A DNA stretch of 64,000 bases from Geomonas oryzisoli (GCF_018986915.1 NZ_CP076723.1:4244228-4308227); one strand, 5' to 3'. Shown: positions 50,243 to 60,285, counted from the stretch's first letter. Notes: generated by a model from the sequence alone, not told the origin. A program made the numbers and translations.

Positions 50243-51475
50243 TCAGGGCTGCCCCTTGCCCCGTCCCGCCCCCAGCACCGCGACAAAGCCGAGCGTGCCG
50301 CACAGCGCCATGGTACCGGTCATGGGGAGCGCCGTCCCGTTGTGGAAGGCTCCCACCAGCGCCCCACCCGAAGCTCCCAAAAGATACTGGATGGTCCCCA
50401 GCAGCGCCGAGGCGCTCCCCGCCGCCTTGTCGAAGGGGGCCAGCGCCAGCGCGGTGATGTTGGGATAGAGGAGCCCGGTCATGCAGAGGCAGACGAAGAT
50501 GAAGAGCATCTGCAGCGGAAAGCCCCCGAAGCCGGTCGCCGTGACGGCGATGAGCAGGATTCCCGCCGTACCGGCCACCATGAAGGCGCTGCGGGCGATT
50601 GCCCCCGGCGAGAAGCGGCGCAACAGGCGCCGGTTCATCTGCGAGGCACCGATCAGGCCGCAGGCGTTGACGCCGAAGAAGACGCCGAAGAACTGGGGCG
50701 AAAGCCCGTGCAGTTCGATGAAGACGAAGGGGGCCCCCGAGATGTAGGAGAAGTTGACCCCGGCCACGCACCCCAAGGCCACGGCGTAGCGCAGGTAGTG
50801 ACGATTCTTCATAAGGTGCCAGTACACCTTGGCCATGTCCGAAGCGCTGCGCCGGATGCGCCGCTCCACCGGGAGCGACTCGGGCAGCGCGACCGCCGCC
50901 GCCAGGAGCGAGGCGAGGCCGAAGACGCCGAGAAAGACGAAGATCCCCCTCCAGCCGCATAACAATAGCAGCTGCCCCCCCGCTACCGGCGCGAGAATCG
51001 GCGCAAGCCCCATGACCAGCATGAGCAGGGAAAACATCCGGGCCGCTTCCGCGGTGTCGTAAAGGTCGCGCACCACCGCGCGGGAAATCACCATGCCCGC
51101 GCCCCCGCCCAGCGCCATCACCACCCGCCACATCAACAAGCCGCTGCCGGTGTGCACCATGGCACAGCCGATGGTCGAGGCGACGTAGAGCGACAGTCCC
51201 ACGAGCAGCGGCCGGCGCCGCCCCCAGCGGTCCGCCAACGGCCCGTAGAAGAGCTGTCCCGCCGCCGACCCGAACAAAAAGGCCGACACCGAGAGCTGCA
51301 CCGTGCTGAGCGGCACCTTGAGATCCCGCGCCATCTGCGGGAAAGCGGGGAGATACATGTCGATGGACATGGCGCTGAACGCGGTCAAGGCGCCCAGGAT
51401 GAGGACGAAGACGGCCAGCTGGCGCCGGGTCATCTCGGTCGGGTGGATCGTTGCTGCGGTCTTGGCGAAAACCAT
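50243..51475 (-). CDS. Bcr/CflA-family MFS drug exporter
   Basis: 410 residues with 12 TM helices. It has the Bcr/CflA start LILGALTAFSAMSIDMYLPAFPQMARDL, the A motif GPLADRWGRRRPLLVG (about 76-91), the central ESLPVERRIR loop and a typical second half. These export drugs or small amphipathic metabolites with protons. It is the second gene of a marR-MFS unit; a GTTG-N7-CAAC element like the one over the marR promoter lies 26 bp upstream. Confidence 0.92.
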   Translation of the reverse strand: MVFAKTAATIHPTEMTRRQLAVFVLILGALTAFSAMSIDMYLPAFPQMARDLKVPLSTVQLSVSAFLFGSAAGQLFYGPLADRWGRRRPLLVGLSLYVASTIGCAMVHTGSGLLMWRVVMALGGGAGMVISRAVVRDLYDTAEAARMFSLLMLVMGLAPILAPVAGGQLLLLCGWRGIFVFLGVFGLASLLAAAVALPESLPVERRIRRSASDMAKVYWHLMKNRHYLRYAVALGCVAGVNFSYISGAPFVFIELHGLSPQFFGVFFGVNACGLIGASQMNRRLLRRFSPGAIARSAFMVAGTAGILLIAVTATGFGGFPLQMLFIFVCLCMTGLLYPNITALALAPFDKAAGSASALLGTIQYLLGASGGALVGAFHNGTALPMTGTMALCGTLGFVAVLGAGRGKGQP

Positions 51476-51499
51476 GGGTGAAACCTCGCTTGCCAGAAA

Positions 51500-51516
51500 A
51501 GTTGCTCAGTACAACT
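51500..51516. promoter_or_regulatory. Candidate MarR operator copy 2
   Basis: AGTTG-CTCAGTA-CAACT, same AGTTG-N7-CAAC architecture as the site over the marR promoter, in the short gap between marR and the MFS exporter gene. Confidence 0.5.
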
Positions 51517-51532
51517 ATCGCGGCAAAAAAAG

Positions 51533-51976
51533 CTACTGCAGGTTGCTGCAGGCGCGGCGCAGGACATCGCGGCAGATCTCCAGCTCCGCCGCATCGATCC
51601 CCTTTTGTGCCTCTTCCAGGATGCCGCGGGCCAAAGCGGTGGCCTGGTCCATCAGCTCCTTGCCGCGGTCGGTCAGGTACAGGAGCCGTTCCCGGGCATC
51701 GCTGGGGCTTGGGAGCCTCGCGATCAGCCCGCGCTCCTCGAGTCCTGCCGCCAGGCGTGCCATGGTGGTCTTGTCCTTCGCGGTCTTCTCCGCCAGCGCC
51801 CCCTGGGCCAGGCCGTTGCAGTCCCAAAGCTGCACCAGCAGCGAGTACTGCTCCGAGGTGATCGGCATCTCGTTTTGCTGCAGCACCGCGTTGAAGCGCC
51901 GGATGACGATCCGGGAGAAACGGGAGGCCAAGTGCCCCAGCGACTTGTCCAATTTGTAGTCGGTCAGCTCGTTCAT
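51533..51976 (-). CDS. MarR-family transcriptional regulator
   Basis: 147 residues. The winged helix-turn-helix is visible: PITSEQYSLLVQLWDCNGLA, QGALAEKTAKDKTTMARLAA (recognition helix), LEERGLIARLPSPSDARERL (wing). A helical N- and C-terminus make the dimer interface. It is adjacent to and upstream of a drug exporter on the same strand, the classic MarR arrangement, and its own -10 box sits in a GTTG-N7-CAAC repeat, which implies autorepression relieved by a ligand. Confidence 0.92.
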   Translation of the reverse strand: MNELTDYKLDKSLGHLASRFSRIVIRRFNAVLQQNEMPITSEQYSLLVQLWDCNGLAQGALAEKTAKDKTTMARLAAGLEERGLIARLPSPSDARERLLYLTDRGKELMDQATALARGILEEAQKGIDAAELEICRDVLRRACSNLQ

Positions 51977-51978
51977 AT

Positions 51979-51995
51979 AGTTGCACCATACAACC
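51979..51995. promoter_or_regulatory. Candidate MarR operator copy 1
   Basis: AGTTG-CACCATA-CAACC covers the predicted -10 box and ends 3 bp before the marR start codon. Confidence 0.55.
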
Positions 51996-52014
51996 TTCTA
52001 TCTTGCCCTGTCAA
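51987..52014 (-). promoter_or_regulatory. sigma70-type promoter for marR-MFS
   Basis: TTGACA (52009-52014), 16-bp spacer, TGTATG (51987-51992) inside the inverted repeat. Confidence 0.5.
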
Positions 52015-52036
52015 CCTATCTGCAGCCGGCAACAAA

Positions 52037-52070
52037 AAGGCCGGCCGCGATTGCTGTCGCGGCCGGCCCG
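52037..52070 (-). terminator. Terminator of the subtilisin-like protease gene
   Basis: GGCCGGCCGCGA/TCGCGGCCGGCC hairpin followed by TTTTTGTTG on the minus strand. Confidence 0.85.
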
Positions 52071-52097
52071 TGCTGCTTCAAGCTATGGCAGGCGCCA

Positions 52098-53267
52098 TCA
52101 GTAGTTGGTGAACAAAAGCAGGTTCGGCGACTTCTTGCCGGGGTTCCCCACCACCCCCGCGGTCGCCCCACCCTTAAGAGCGGTTGCGACATCTGCCGGC
52201 GCGGCGGTCGGGTATTTCTGCAGGTACTGCGCGGCGACGCCGGTCACGTTGGGGGTGGCCATCGAGGTCCCGCTCAGGGTGGCGGTCGCCGAGTCGCTGC
52301 TGTACCACGAGGAGGTGACGTTGGAGCCGGGGGCGAAGAGGTCGAGGCAGGCGCCGTAGTTGGAGTAGGAGGCACGGGCGTCGCTGGAGGTGGTGGCGCC
52401 GACGGTGAGGGCCGCGGGCACGCGGGCGGGCGAATAGCGGCAGGCGTCCTGCTTGCTGTTGCCGGCCGCTATCGCGTAGGTCACCCCGCTGGTGATCGAG
52501 TTGCTGACGGCACTGTCCAGGGAGGGGGAAGCGCCCCCCCCAAGGCTCATGTTCGCTACCGCCGGCAGCGCCTTGTGTCCGGTGACCCAGTCCACGCCGG
52601 AGACGACGCCGGAGACGGTACCGGAACCGGAGCAATCGAGCACCCGCACGCCGACCAGCGTCACGTTCTTGGCCACGCCGTACTGTGCGCCGCCGATGGT
52701 GCCCGAGACGTGGGTGCCGTGTCCGTTGCAGTCCTTGCCGTCGCCGCCCAGGGCGTCGTACCCTATCGACGCGCGGCCGCCGAACTCGTTGTGGGTGATG
52801 CGGATGCCGGTGTCTATGACGTAGGCGGTCACGCCGACGCCGCTGTTGACGTAGTTGAAGAAGCCGTCCAGGGGAAGGTTGTGCTGATCGATGCGGTCGA
52901 GGTTCCAGGTCGAAACCGGCTGGGCGGTCTCGATGCCGATGGAAACCGTCTGGTCCTGTTCGATGTACTCGACGTTGGGGTTGTGGCGCAGCCCCTGCAG
53001 GGCCTGGTCGGGGAGCGTCGCCGCGAATCCCTGCAGCGCGTCGGTGTAGAGGTAGTGCACCTTACCTCCCAGCCGGCCTGCCGCCTGCACCGCGGTACTC
53101 ACCTCGTGTCCGGGGCTGCCGGGCCGGAAGACGACGATGTAGCGTCCGGGGATGGCCCGCTCCGCACCGACGCCGTAAACCGGGGCGGGATCTCCGGGAG
53201 CCGCCGCCGCCACCTGCGCCAGGGAAAGGATGCCAAGGAGAGCTATGCCAAACGATGTCCTAGTCAT
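52098..53267 (-). CDS. Secreted subtilisin-like (S8, proteinase K type) serine protease
   Basis: 389 residues from MTRTSFGIALLGILSLAQVA, with CAGGAGG upstream; the longer frame to 53318 is not needed. Signal peptide cleaved about AAA. An I9 propeptide (RYIVVFRPGSPGHEVSTAVQ) is followed by the S8 domain with the catalytic triad: Asp in TAYVIDTGIRITHNEF, His in CNGHGTHVSGTIGG, Ser in LSGTSMATPNVTGVAA. It should act outside the cell. Monocistronic with its own terminator. Confidence 0.93.
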   Translation of the reverse strand: MTRTSFGIALLGILSLAQVAAAAPGDPAPVYGVGAERAIPGRYIVVFRPGSPGHEVSTAVQAAGRLGGKVHYLYTDALQGFAATLPDQALQGLRHNPNVEYIEQDQTVSIGIETAQPVSTWNLDRIDQHNLPLDGFFNYVNSGVGVTAYVIDTGIRITHNEFGGRASIGYDALGGDGKDCNGHGTHVSGTIGGAQYGVAKNVTLVGVRVLDCSGSGTVSGVVSGVDWVTGHKALPAVANMSLGGGASPSLDSAVSNSITSGVTYAIAAGNSKQDACRYSPARVPAALTVGATTSSDARASYSNYGACLDLFAPGSNVTSSWYSSDSATATLSGTSMATPNVTGVAAQYLQKYPTAAPADVATALKGGATAGVVGNPGKKSPNLLLFTNY

Positions 53268-53393
53268 GCGGTACCTCCTGCCAAACAGTCGTTGCTGCTG
53301 CGCCCGCCGGGGCGGCACCAGATCAGCTAACTATAGAACCCCGTATCCCTTTTCTCAATAGGCCTTTTCCACCGGGGGCGCGGCATTCCCCCC

Positions 53394-56300
53394 TCAGGCG
53401 TCCAGCATCTCGCGCACCTTTCTCAAAAGCTGTACCGGCTGCACCGGCTTGGTGATCAGCTGGATCCCCTGTTCCAGAATGCCGCGCCGCTCCATGAAGT
53501 CTGAGGTATACCCGCTGGAATACAGGATCCTGGTGCCCGGTTTGAGCTGCACGATCTCCCCCCCCGCCTCCATGCCGTTCTTCCTGGGCATGATCAGGTC
53601 CATCACCACGAGGGCGATGTTGTCGCGATGCACAGCGAAGAGCTCCACCGCCTGCTGGCCGTCCGCTGCCTCTATGACCCGGTAGCCGAACCTGGTGAGG
53701 ACGGTGACCAGCAACTTGCGCACCTCCACGTCGTCCTCGGCCAGCAGCAGGGTTTCCGTACCGCCTCGCGGCGGCGGGAGCTCCGCCTGCCCGGTCGGCT
53801 CGGTGGTCCCTTCCTTTGCCAGCGGCAGGTAGATCCGGAAGGTCGTGCCCCGGCCCGGCTCGCTGTAGACGTTGATGAAACCGCCGTGCTGCTTGACGAT
53901 GCCGTAGACGATGGCCATCCCAAGGCCGGTCCCCTTGCCCACCTCCTTGGTGGTGAAGAAGGGCTCGAAGATCCTGTTGCGCGTCGCCTCGTCCATGCCG
54001 CTGCCGGTATCGGTCATGATGACGCAGGCGTAGCTGCCCGGCTCCCGGTGTCCGAACTGCGTTTCGGTCGGTTCCTCCACCTCCACCACCTCCGCCTCGA
54101 CGGTGAGCTCGCCGCCGCTGGACATGGCGTCCCGGGCGTTGGTGGCCAGGTTGATCAGCACCTGCTCGATGTGCCCGCTGTCGGCGATCACCGGCAGTTC
54201 CGTCTTCGGGCAGTGCACCACCTTTAGCGTGATGTCCTCCCCGATGATGCGCACCAGGAACTTCTGCACGTGCTGCACGATGTCGCACAGGTTGACCCGC
54301 CTGGGCTCCATGACCTGCTTGCGGCTGAAGGCCAACAGCCCCTTGGTGAGCTGGGCCGCCCGCTCAGCCGAAACCAGGATCTGCTCCACCTCTCCTTTTT
54401 GCTGGTCGTCGAGCTTCGGGTCGGCGGCAAGGAGCGAACAGTATCCCATGATCACCTGCAGCACGTTATTGAAATCGTGCGCCACGCCGCCTGCCAGCAG
54501 CCCCACCGCCTCCATCTTCTGCGCCTGCCGAAGCTGCTCTTCCAGGCGGTGCTCTGCCGTGATGTCGCGCACGGTTGCGATCACGCCAATGATCTCCCCC
54601 TGTGCGTCGCGCAGGGGGGCGCGGGTGTCCGTCACCCAGCCGGAGCGCCCGGTCTTTTCAACGCTGAAGCGCATGTCGACCGGCCGCGACTCCTCCCCCT
54701 TTAGTGCCTTGGCCAGCAGCTCCACGATGCCGCTCTCCACCAGGGCCGGGATGAACTCCTGGGGATGCCGCCCCAGGATCTCTTGAGCCAGGATCCCGGT
54801 AAACTGCTCCATGTAGGGGTTCCAGACCTGGCAGCGCAGTTCCTGGTCGTAGACGATGATCCCCTCCTGGGCGCCCGCTATCACCTGTTCGTTGTACTGG
54901 CTCGCCTCGAGCAGCGCCTCGTCCGCCTTGAGCTTGGAGAAGGAGATGGCGATGTAGTCGATCAGGTCCTCGTACAACGCGACCTTTTCTGCGGACATGA
55001 GCCCCGCCGTCCGGTCGCTGAACTGAAACAGGCCGATGATCTTGCCATTGGCGCGAAAAGGGAGCAGGGCAAACGACTGGAACGCTTCCGCGTGGCAGCG
55101 GCCTCCCGGTCTCCCCGGCGGCACAGCTATCCCGCTCGATGTCCAGTAGCTGCCGTGCGGCGTGCTCCCGTCGCTGGCCCCCAAAAGCCCGCTGATGACG
55201 TCGCCGCACAGGCAGCGCAGCGCCCGGCGCCCCTGGTCGTCGCGGTACCATAGCGCGTCTTCTGCCCCGAGAAAGTCCTCCGGCAGCCCCACGGTCTGGT
55301 AGTAGGGATAGTCGTCGCCCGCGCACAGACGGATGCCGACGGCCTGGCACCCGGTCAGCTCGCGGAAAAACAGCGCCGTACGCGACATGAGCTCGTTCAG
55401 GTTCCGGGCCTCGTTGCAGATGCGCAACAGCTCGACCGTCGCGTTGCGGCGCGTCTCCTCGCGCTTTCGTGCGGTAATGTTGCTGCACAGGGCGACGAAG
55501 TAGCCCGATTCGACGCTGTAGAGCGAAACTGCATACCACTGCTCCAGCGGGGCGATGAAGCTCTCCAGGTGCTCCGACTGCCCCGCCCGGGCCACTCTGG
55601 CACAGGCATTGAGCAACTCGGCGCAGGAGGTGCGCACCCCGGGGATCACCTGGGAGGCCCGTATCCCCGCCAGCTGTTCCAGGCCGGTCAGAGCAAGCAT
55701 CGCGCTGTTCACGTTCAGGAAGACGAAATCCTCGGGGAGGCCCGCCGCATCCCAGACCATACGGCAGGACGCGAACCCCTCCAGCATGTTCTGAAACAGG
55801 TGCTGGTAATCGTGCCTGCTCTTTTGCAGGGCCCGCTCCGCTTGTTTCTGCACCGTCACGTCGCTTAGAAGGACCAGCAAGCAGGCTACGCCGTTGAGCT
55901 CCAGCACGTCAGCCGCATAGAGAACATCGATCACCTCCCCCGATTTGCGCCTGAGTTGCAGTTCCTGGTGGGAGCTCTGTCCCTGCCGCAGCGACGCGAG
56001 AATCCGGTCCCGCGCCTCCGTGTTCAGGTAGATGCCGAGATCCATCGTGGACCGGCCGATCACCTCCTCCCGCTGGAACCCGAAAAGCCGTAGCCAGGCG
56101 GGATTCACATCTATGAGCCGCCCGTCGTCGACGGGGCCGATGCCAATCGCCACCGGGGCGTGATCGAAGATGGCTCTGAACCGGCTTTCGCTGTCCCTGA
56201 GCGCCGCCTCCGCCTGCTTGAGCCGCGTAATATCGACCAGCGTCGAGAGAACGACCTGCTCCCCTGCGACGGGAAGGAGCTGCGAGGAGAGCTGGGCAAC

Positions 56301-57386
56301 GAATATTTTGCCGTCTTTGCGGTAAAACTCCTGCTCCCACCCCCTGACCGTTCCGGTCTCGCGCAGTTGCGCCAAAAAGCGCTGTACCGCTTTCGGGTCG
56401 GGCCACATGTGACGCCCCGGCTTGCCCACCACCTCTGCCCAGTCATAGCCGGTCAGGGTCTCCCAGGTCTCGTTCACCTCCAGGATCGCGCCGTCCTCAA
56501 AGCGGGACATGACGATGGCCGCCGGGTTCCCGGAAAAGGCGCGGGAAAATTTCTCTTCCGACCTGAGCAGGGCCTCTTCCGCCCTGCGGCGGCCGGAAAC
56601 GTCCTGGAGCATCGCCAGTATCGAATCACCCTGCGCCCCCCGTCCGTGCAGGAGGTTGAGGGTTGCCTGACAATACACCGACGCGCCGTCCCCCCTCAGC
56701 AGGCTCAGTTCCGCCTGTACCGCGGTGAGCCCGTTTACAGAGAGGCTTCCGAGGGCGTCGCGGCAGGCGGCCCGGTCATCCGGGTGGGTCACCCCCACCA
56801 GATCCATCTCAAGCAGGTCGGCCTCCCGATAACCTGTCATGCGGCAAAAAGAGGTGTTCACCTTGAGGAACCGGCCGGTATCCGGGTCCAGTTGAGCCTT
56901 ACCGACGCTCGACTCCATGAACATGATGCGGAACAGTTCCTCTTTTTCCTGCAGCCGTTCCTCTGCCAGTGTCCGCTCCATTTCCAGGAGCTTGGCCTGC
57001 GCCTCGTGCAGTTGCACCCCGGAACTGTGCGCCTCCCTGCGTGCATCGGTTTCGCGGCCGCGTGCCTGCCGCAGGCGCTGCTCGGAGAATGCGAACAAGA
57101 TCCCGACGACCACGAAGATCAGTACGGACAGCAGTTGGCTACTCTCGAGCCGGAACGAGGAATGCGGCGGGATGAAAAGGTAGACGGCGAGGAGTGCCGA
57201 GATCACGGTAGCCGCGACACCTGCACGCCTGCCTGCCAGCCGGGAGCTCAGAAAAACGGTTGGATAGAAGAGAAAATAGGCGAAAGGCTGCAGAAAATTC
57301 CAGAGAAGCCACTGTACCGCGCAGGCCAAAAATGGGAGCAGAAGCGCCAGTACGACCTTCAGGTTCTTTGTCCTGGCTTCGCCCAC
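53394..57386 (-). CDS. Very large membrane hybrid histidine kinase (DUF4118, multiple PAS, GAF, receiver)
   Basis: 1330 residues. N-terminal DUF4118-like four-TM region ([20 protein letters not shown] ... [20 protein letters not shown], to about residue 110), a coiled coil, then several PAS/PAC units (starting about 145, 275, 395, 525; [20 protein letters not shown]). A GAF domain (about 650-815; [21 protein letters not shown]) precedes a further PAS ([15 protein letters not shown]). HisKA is [20 protein letters not shown]; HATPase has [22 protein letters not shown] and [13 protein letters not shown]; the receiver is [14 protein letters not shown] with Asp in [13 protein letters not shown]. 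Its output is unknown; no response regulator follows. Confidence 0.92.
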   Translation of the reverse strand: MGEARTKNLKVVLALLLPFLACAVQWLLWNFLQPFAYFLFYPTVFLSSRLAGRRAGVAATVISALLAVYLFIPPHSSFRLESSQLLSVLIFVVVGILFAFSEQRLRQARGRETDARREAHSSGVQLHEAQAKLLEMERTLAEERLQEKEELFRIMFMESSVGKAQLDPDTGRFLKVNTSFCRMTGYREADLLEMDLVGVTHPDDRAACRDALGSLSVNGLTAVQAELSLLRGDGASVYCQATLNLLHGRGAQGDSILAMLQDVSGRRRAEEALLRSEEKFSRAFSGNPAAIVMSRFEDGAILEVNETWETLTGYDWAEVVGKPGRHMWPDPKAVQRFLAQLRETGTVRGWEQEFYRKDGKIFVAQLSSQLLPVAGEQVVLSTLVDITRLKQAEAALRDSESRFRAIFDHAPVAIGIGPVDDGRLIDVNPAWLRLFGFQREEVIGRSTMDLGIYLNTEARDRILASLRQGQSSHQELQLRRKSGEVIDVLYAADVLELNGVACLLVLLSDVTVQKQAERALQKSRHDYQHLFQNMLEGFASCRMVWDAAGLPEDFVFLNVNSAMLALTGLEQLAGIRASQVIPGVRTSCAELLNACARVARAGQSEHLESFIAPLEQWYAVSLYSVESGYFVALCSNITARKREETRRNATVELLRICNEARNLNELMSRTALFFRELTGCQAVGIRLCAGDDYPYYQTVGLPEDFLGAEDALWYRDDQGRRALRCLCGDVISGLLGASDGSTPHGSYWTSSGIAVPPGRPGGRCHAEAFQSFALLPFRANGKIIGLFQFSDRTAGLMSAEKVALYEDLIDYIAISFSKLKADEALLEASQYNEQVIAGAQEGIIVYDQELRCQVWNPYMEQFTGILAQEILGRHPQEFIPALVESGIVELLAKALKGEESRPVDMRFSVEKTGRSGWVTDTRAPLRDAQGEIIGVIATVRDITAEHRLEEQLRQAQKMEAVGLLAGGVAHDFNNVLQVIMGYCSLLAADPKLDDQQKGEVEQILVSAERAAQLTKGLLAFSRKQVMEPRRVNLCDIVQHVQKFLVRIIGEDITLKVVHCPKTELPVIADSGHIEQVLINLATNARDAMSSGGELTVEAEVVEVEEPTETQFGHREPGSYACVIMTDTGSGMDEATRNRIFEPFFTTKEVGKGTGLGMAIVYGIVKQHGGFINVYSEPGRGTTFRIYLPLAKEGTTEPTGQAELPPPRGGTETLLLAEDDVEVRKLLVTVLTRFGYRVIEAADGQQAVELFAVHRDNIALVVMDLIMPRKNGMEAGGEIVQLKPGTRILYSSGYTSDFMERRGILEQGIQLITKPVQPVQLLRKVREMLDA

Positions 57387-57592
57387 ACTTCCCTCCTTCA
57401 GTACACGGTCACTACCAACTCATAGCCCGGATGGGACTGACACTACGCGGAAGTATAACTGTAGCAGCACCTACACAATGGGAGTTATCGTAACAGTCGA
57501 AGCATTCAGGAGCATTCGCGGAAGAAACTAGTCTACCTTGGCGGGTTTCTTTTGCAACCGTCACGCCAGGCGCCGTATCAAATGATGCTGTG

Positions 57593-58417
57593 TCAGCGGA
57601 CCCAAAATCTGTCACGTTCCTGCCGGATGAAACCCTCCCGCTCGAGCTGCTCGAGGTTGCGCGCCAGCAGTTTACCCACAAGGGGGATCTGTTCCTCCAG
57701 CCGCCCCAGCGGGATCCCCGGCTCGGCCAGGATCGCCCTCAGGATCAAACTGCGCTGTTCCCGGTTGGAGCCTCTAAAGGGCGATTGGCGTACGTGATGC
57801 GCACTCTTGCGGCTTGGATTGACCCCGCTGCGCTTGAGCATGGCCCCGTAATCCATCAGTGCATAGTACCAGTCACGAGGGTTATCCCGGTCCAGGGTGA
57901 GCTCCACCAGGGGGAGGATGTCCGCGTCGCGCACCGCCTCGGCATCGGCAAAAAAATGGTGGATGAAAACGGAACGGATGTTGGTTTCGATGAAGGGAGT
58001 GGCCGTATCGAAGGCGAAGGTGGCGACGGCGCGGGCGGTGTACGGGCCGATGCCCGGCAGCGACTCGAGTTGCGCCACCTCGTGCGGGAGTGTCCCCGCG
58101 AAGTGTTCGCAGACGGCACGGGCGCACGACTGAAGCGAAACCGCGCGCCTGTTGTACCCAAGCCCCTGCCACAGCTCCAGCACCCGGGACAGTTCCGCCT
58201 CGGCCAGTTCCCGCCAGTTAGGAAACACGGCCAGGAACTGGAGGTACTTTTCGCGCACCCGCTCCACCTGGGTCTGCTGCAGCATGATCTCGGAGACGAG
58301 GATGGCGTAGGGGTCGCGGGTCTCGCGCCAGGGAAGGCGCCGCCCGTGGGCACGGTAGTAATCCAGGATGATGTGCCGGAAACCAGCTACTGCCGGCATC
58401 GTTACTGTTTCATGCAT
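57593..58417 (-). CDS. MutY-like adenine glycosylase lacking the Fe-S cluster and NUDIX-like domain
   Basis: 274 residues from MHETVTMPAVAGFRHIILDY, with GGAGG 6 bp upstream. The HhH-GPD core is clear: LVSEIMLQQTQVERVREKYL with the Glu typical of MutY, LWQGLGYNRRAVSLQSCARA, hairpin LPGIGPYTARAVATFAF and DYGAML with the catalytic Asp. The four-Cys Fe-S loop that normally follows is absent (no Cys after about residue 115), and the C-terminus is a winged-helix-like tail (GRLEEQIPLVGKLLARNLEQ) instead of the 8-oxoG-reading domain. It may repair another mismatch or lesion. Confidence 0.85.
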   Translation of the reverse strand: MHETVTMPAVAGFRHIILDYYRAHGRRLPWRETRDPYAILVSEIMLQQTQVERVREKYLQFLAVFPNWRELAEAELSRVLELWQGLGYNRRAVSLQSCARAVCEHFAGTLPHEVAQLESLPGIGPYTARAVATFAFDTATPFIETNIRSVFIHHFFADAEAVRDADILPLVELTLDRDNPRDWYYALMDYGAMLKRSGVNPSRKSAHHVRQSPFRGSNREQRSLILRAILAEPGIPLGRLEEQIPLVGKLLARNLEQLEREGFIRQERDRFWVR

Positions 58418-58552
58418 CTGCCGCCTCCACGGAGCCGTCGGCATCGCGCCGCCCGGCCCGGCAGCGATTGTAGCCGCTTTGCTCCCGGCAACCAATGGAA
58501 ATCGCGCTGCCGGCTTTGTCAGCCCACAGTACATTGAAGGATTATAATCATT

Positions 58553-58596
58553 GTCACAAAGTGACTGCGAAGTACTATTTAATATGCATGGTCACT
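58553..58596. promoter_or_regulatory. GTCAC/GTGAC inverted repeats ahead of the lipoprotein gene
   Basis: GTCAC-AAA-GTGAC (58553-58565) and a third GTCACT at 58591-58596 flank a TACTATTT element. They could be operator half-sites or part of a -35 region. Confidence 0.4.
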
Positions 58597-58622
58597 CATA
58601 AAAAGTTGGAAAAGGAGGCGCT

Positions 58623-58979
58623 ATGAAAAGGCTGGGGGCGGTAGTACTGGTACTGGCTGGTCTGTGCGGCTGTCTTCCTACCCACGACCTCGCAAAAACT
58701 CTGCGTTACGCAGACAACACACCGGTCGGAGTCGAAAACATCAAGTTCCTCGATCTGAATCAGATGAAACGAGGAGAGGCCTGTACCTTCAACATCTTCT
58801 ATGTCATCCCCCTCTTCGGCGACGGCTCGATACTGACTGCAGCCAGAAAGGGTGGCATAAACAACGTCGAACTCATCGGCCAAACCGGCACCTGGTATTT
58901 CCCCTTCAGCACCGACTGTACCGTGGTCTACGGTGACAAGAGTGCCATCATTCAAAGACAGAAGGAACCCGCCAAGTAA
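58623..58979 (+). CDS. TRL-like lipoprotein
   Basis: 118 residues after AAAAGGAGG. Signal peptide with lipobox (GLCGC, lipidated Cys17). The mature part follows the TRL-family pattern: NIKFLDLNQMKRGEACTFNI, YVIPLFGDGSILTAARKGGI, NNVELIGQTGTWYFPFSTDC. It should be anchored in the cell envelope. The function of the family is unknown. Confidence 0.82.
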   Translation: MKRLGAVVLVLAGLCGCLPTHDLAKTLRYADNTPVGVENIKFLDLNQMKRGEACTFNIFYVIPLFGDGSILTAARKGGINNVELIGQTGTWYFPFSTDCTVVYGDKSAIIQRQKEPAK

Positions 58980-59034
58980 CGTACGAGGCAGTTCCACAGA
59001 GGGGGAGCCCCCGCTCCCCCCCGAGCCCCGCAGC

Positions 59035-59195
59035 CCACTCCTACCACTCCTACCACTCCTACCACTCCTACCACTCCTACCACTCACTCCATCTATCACT
59101 CCATCTATCACTCCAGCATCCACTCCAGCATCCACTCCCATCACTCCCATCACTCCCATCACTCCCATCACTCCCATCACTCCCATCACTCCCAG
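59035..59195. repeat. Serial short tandem repeats (CACTCCTAC, CACTCCATCTAT, CATCACTCCC)
   Basis: Five or six CACTCCTAC units are followed by CACTCCATCTAT (x2), CCACTCCAGCAT (x2) and CATCACTCCC-type units (about six). All share the CACTCC core, consistent with repeated replication slippage. The minus-strand frame through it (GVMGVMGVM, GRSGRSGRS) is a repeat artefact, not a gene. It fills most of the 419-bp gap 58980-59397. Confidence 0.85.
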
Positions 59196-59260
59196 TATTC
59201 CCAGCCCACCCATCAGTTCTCTCCCCCCCAGTAACGTCCCCACCGCAGCGTCATCCGAGC

Positions 59261-59298
59261 CCCCCCTGACCCCCCTTTGCGAAGGGGGGTCAGGGGGG
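59261..59298. repeat. REP-like palindrome
   Basis: CCCCCCTGACCCCCCTT-TGCG-AAGGGGGGTCAGGGGGG, a 17-bp perfect stem ahead of the DMT exporter gene. It is the same class as the elements at 707-726, 9928 and 27292. Confidence 0.8.
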
Positions 59299-59397
59299 AT
59301 TTGCTTTTGCCTGTGCGCCTCAGCCGCCGCCTCGCCTCAGCCACCAACCCCATTTACCCTTTGACATCCCCCGAGCCGTACCTTACCCTGTCGCGTC

Positions 59398-60258
59398 ATG
59401 GAAACCAGATTTTCACCTGCCCTCTCCGGCGCCCTCGCCATGGTCGTCTGCGGCTTTTTGTGGAGCCTCGCCGGACTGTTCATCAAGATCCTGGACTGGA
59501 ATCCTTTTCTCATCGCCGGACTGAGGAGCCTGATCGCCTTCCTGTTCCTGTTCGCCCTGGTGGGCACCGTGCGTCTCAAGTGGTCCGGCGCGCTTCTCGG
59601 CGCCGCCCTCGCCAACGCGGCCACCATGCTCCTCTTCGTCGCCGCCAATAAGACCACCACCGCTGCCAACGCGATCCTGCTCCAGTACCTGGCCCCCGTG
59701 TTCACCGCCGTTTTCAGCGTGATCTTTCTGAAGGAGCACCTGTACCGCGAACAGGTGCTCGCCCTTTTCATGACCCTGGTCGGCATGGTGGTGCTGTTTC
59801 TGGACCGTCTCTCTCCGGGGCAGCTCGTCGGCAACCTTATGGCCCTCACCTCGGCCTTCACCTTCTCGCTCATGTTCATCTTCACCCGGATGCAAAAGGA
59901 GGGAGACCCGCTGCAGTCGTTCATGGCTTCCCACGCCGTGGCCGCGCTGGTCGCCCTCTCCATCGCCCTCTTCCTCCCCATGCCCGTCTTCACCGCCAAG
60001 TCCGTCGGCAGCATCCTCATCCTCGGCGTGGTGCAGATCGGCCTGGCCGCCTTCTTCTTTTCCTACGGCATAAAACGCATCTCGGCGATCACCGCCAACC
60101 TCCTCGCCGTCATCGAGCCGGTCTTCAACCCGGTGTGGGTCTTCCTGGTCCTCGGTGAAGCGCCTACCGCCAACACCCTGGCAGGGGGAGCGCTGATTCT
60201 GGGCTCCGTCACCCTCGCCAGCCTGATCAGCGCCCGCCGCGTGCCGAAATACTCCTGA
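59398..60258 (+). CDS. EamA/DMT-family metabolite exporter
   Basis: 286 residues, ten TM helices in two EamA halves. The start is FSPALSGALAMVVCGFLWSL; the first-half end is LQYLAPVFTAVFSVIFLKEH; the second-half end is LLAVIEPVFNPVWVFLVLGE with ANTLAGGALILGSVTLASLI. Both halves show the E-P/A-P signature in the last helices. Substrate unknown. No strong Shine-Dalgarno is visible. Confidence 0.9.
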   Translation: METRFSPALSGALAMVVCGFLWSLAGLFIKILDWNPFLIAGLRSLIAFLFLFALVGTVRLKWSGALLGAALANAATMLLFVAANKTTTAANAILLQYLAPVFTAVFSVIFLKEHLYREQVLALFMTLVGMVVLFLDRLSPGQLVGNLMALTSAFTFSLMFIFTRMQKEGDPLQSFMASHAVAALVALSIALFLPMPVFTAKSVGSILILGVVQIGLAAFFFSYGIKRISAITANLLAVIEPVFNPVWVFLVLGEAPTANTLAGGALILGSVTLASLISARRVPKYS

Positions 60259-60285
60259 GCCGCCCCCTACCTAAGAAAAATCCTA

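Noticed and set aside
58596..59243. Minus-strand open frame encoding GVMGVMGVM and GRSGRSGRS
   Set aside because: It lies antisense to the TRL-like lipoprotein and across the tandem repeats; composition is dictated by the repeats.
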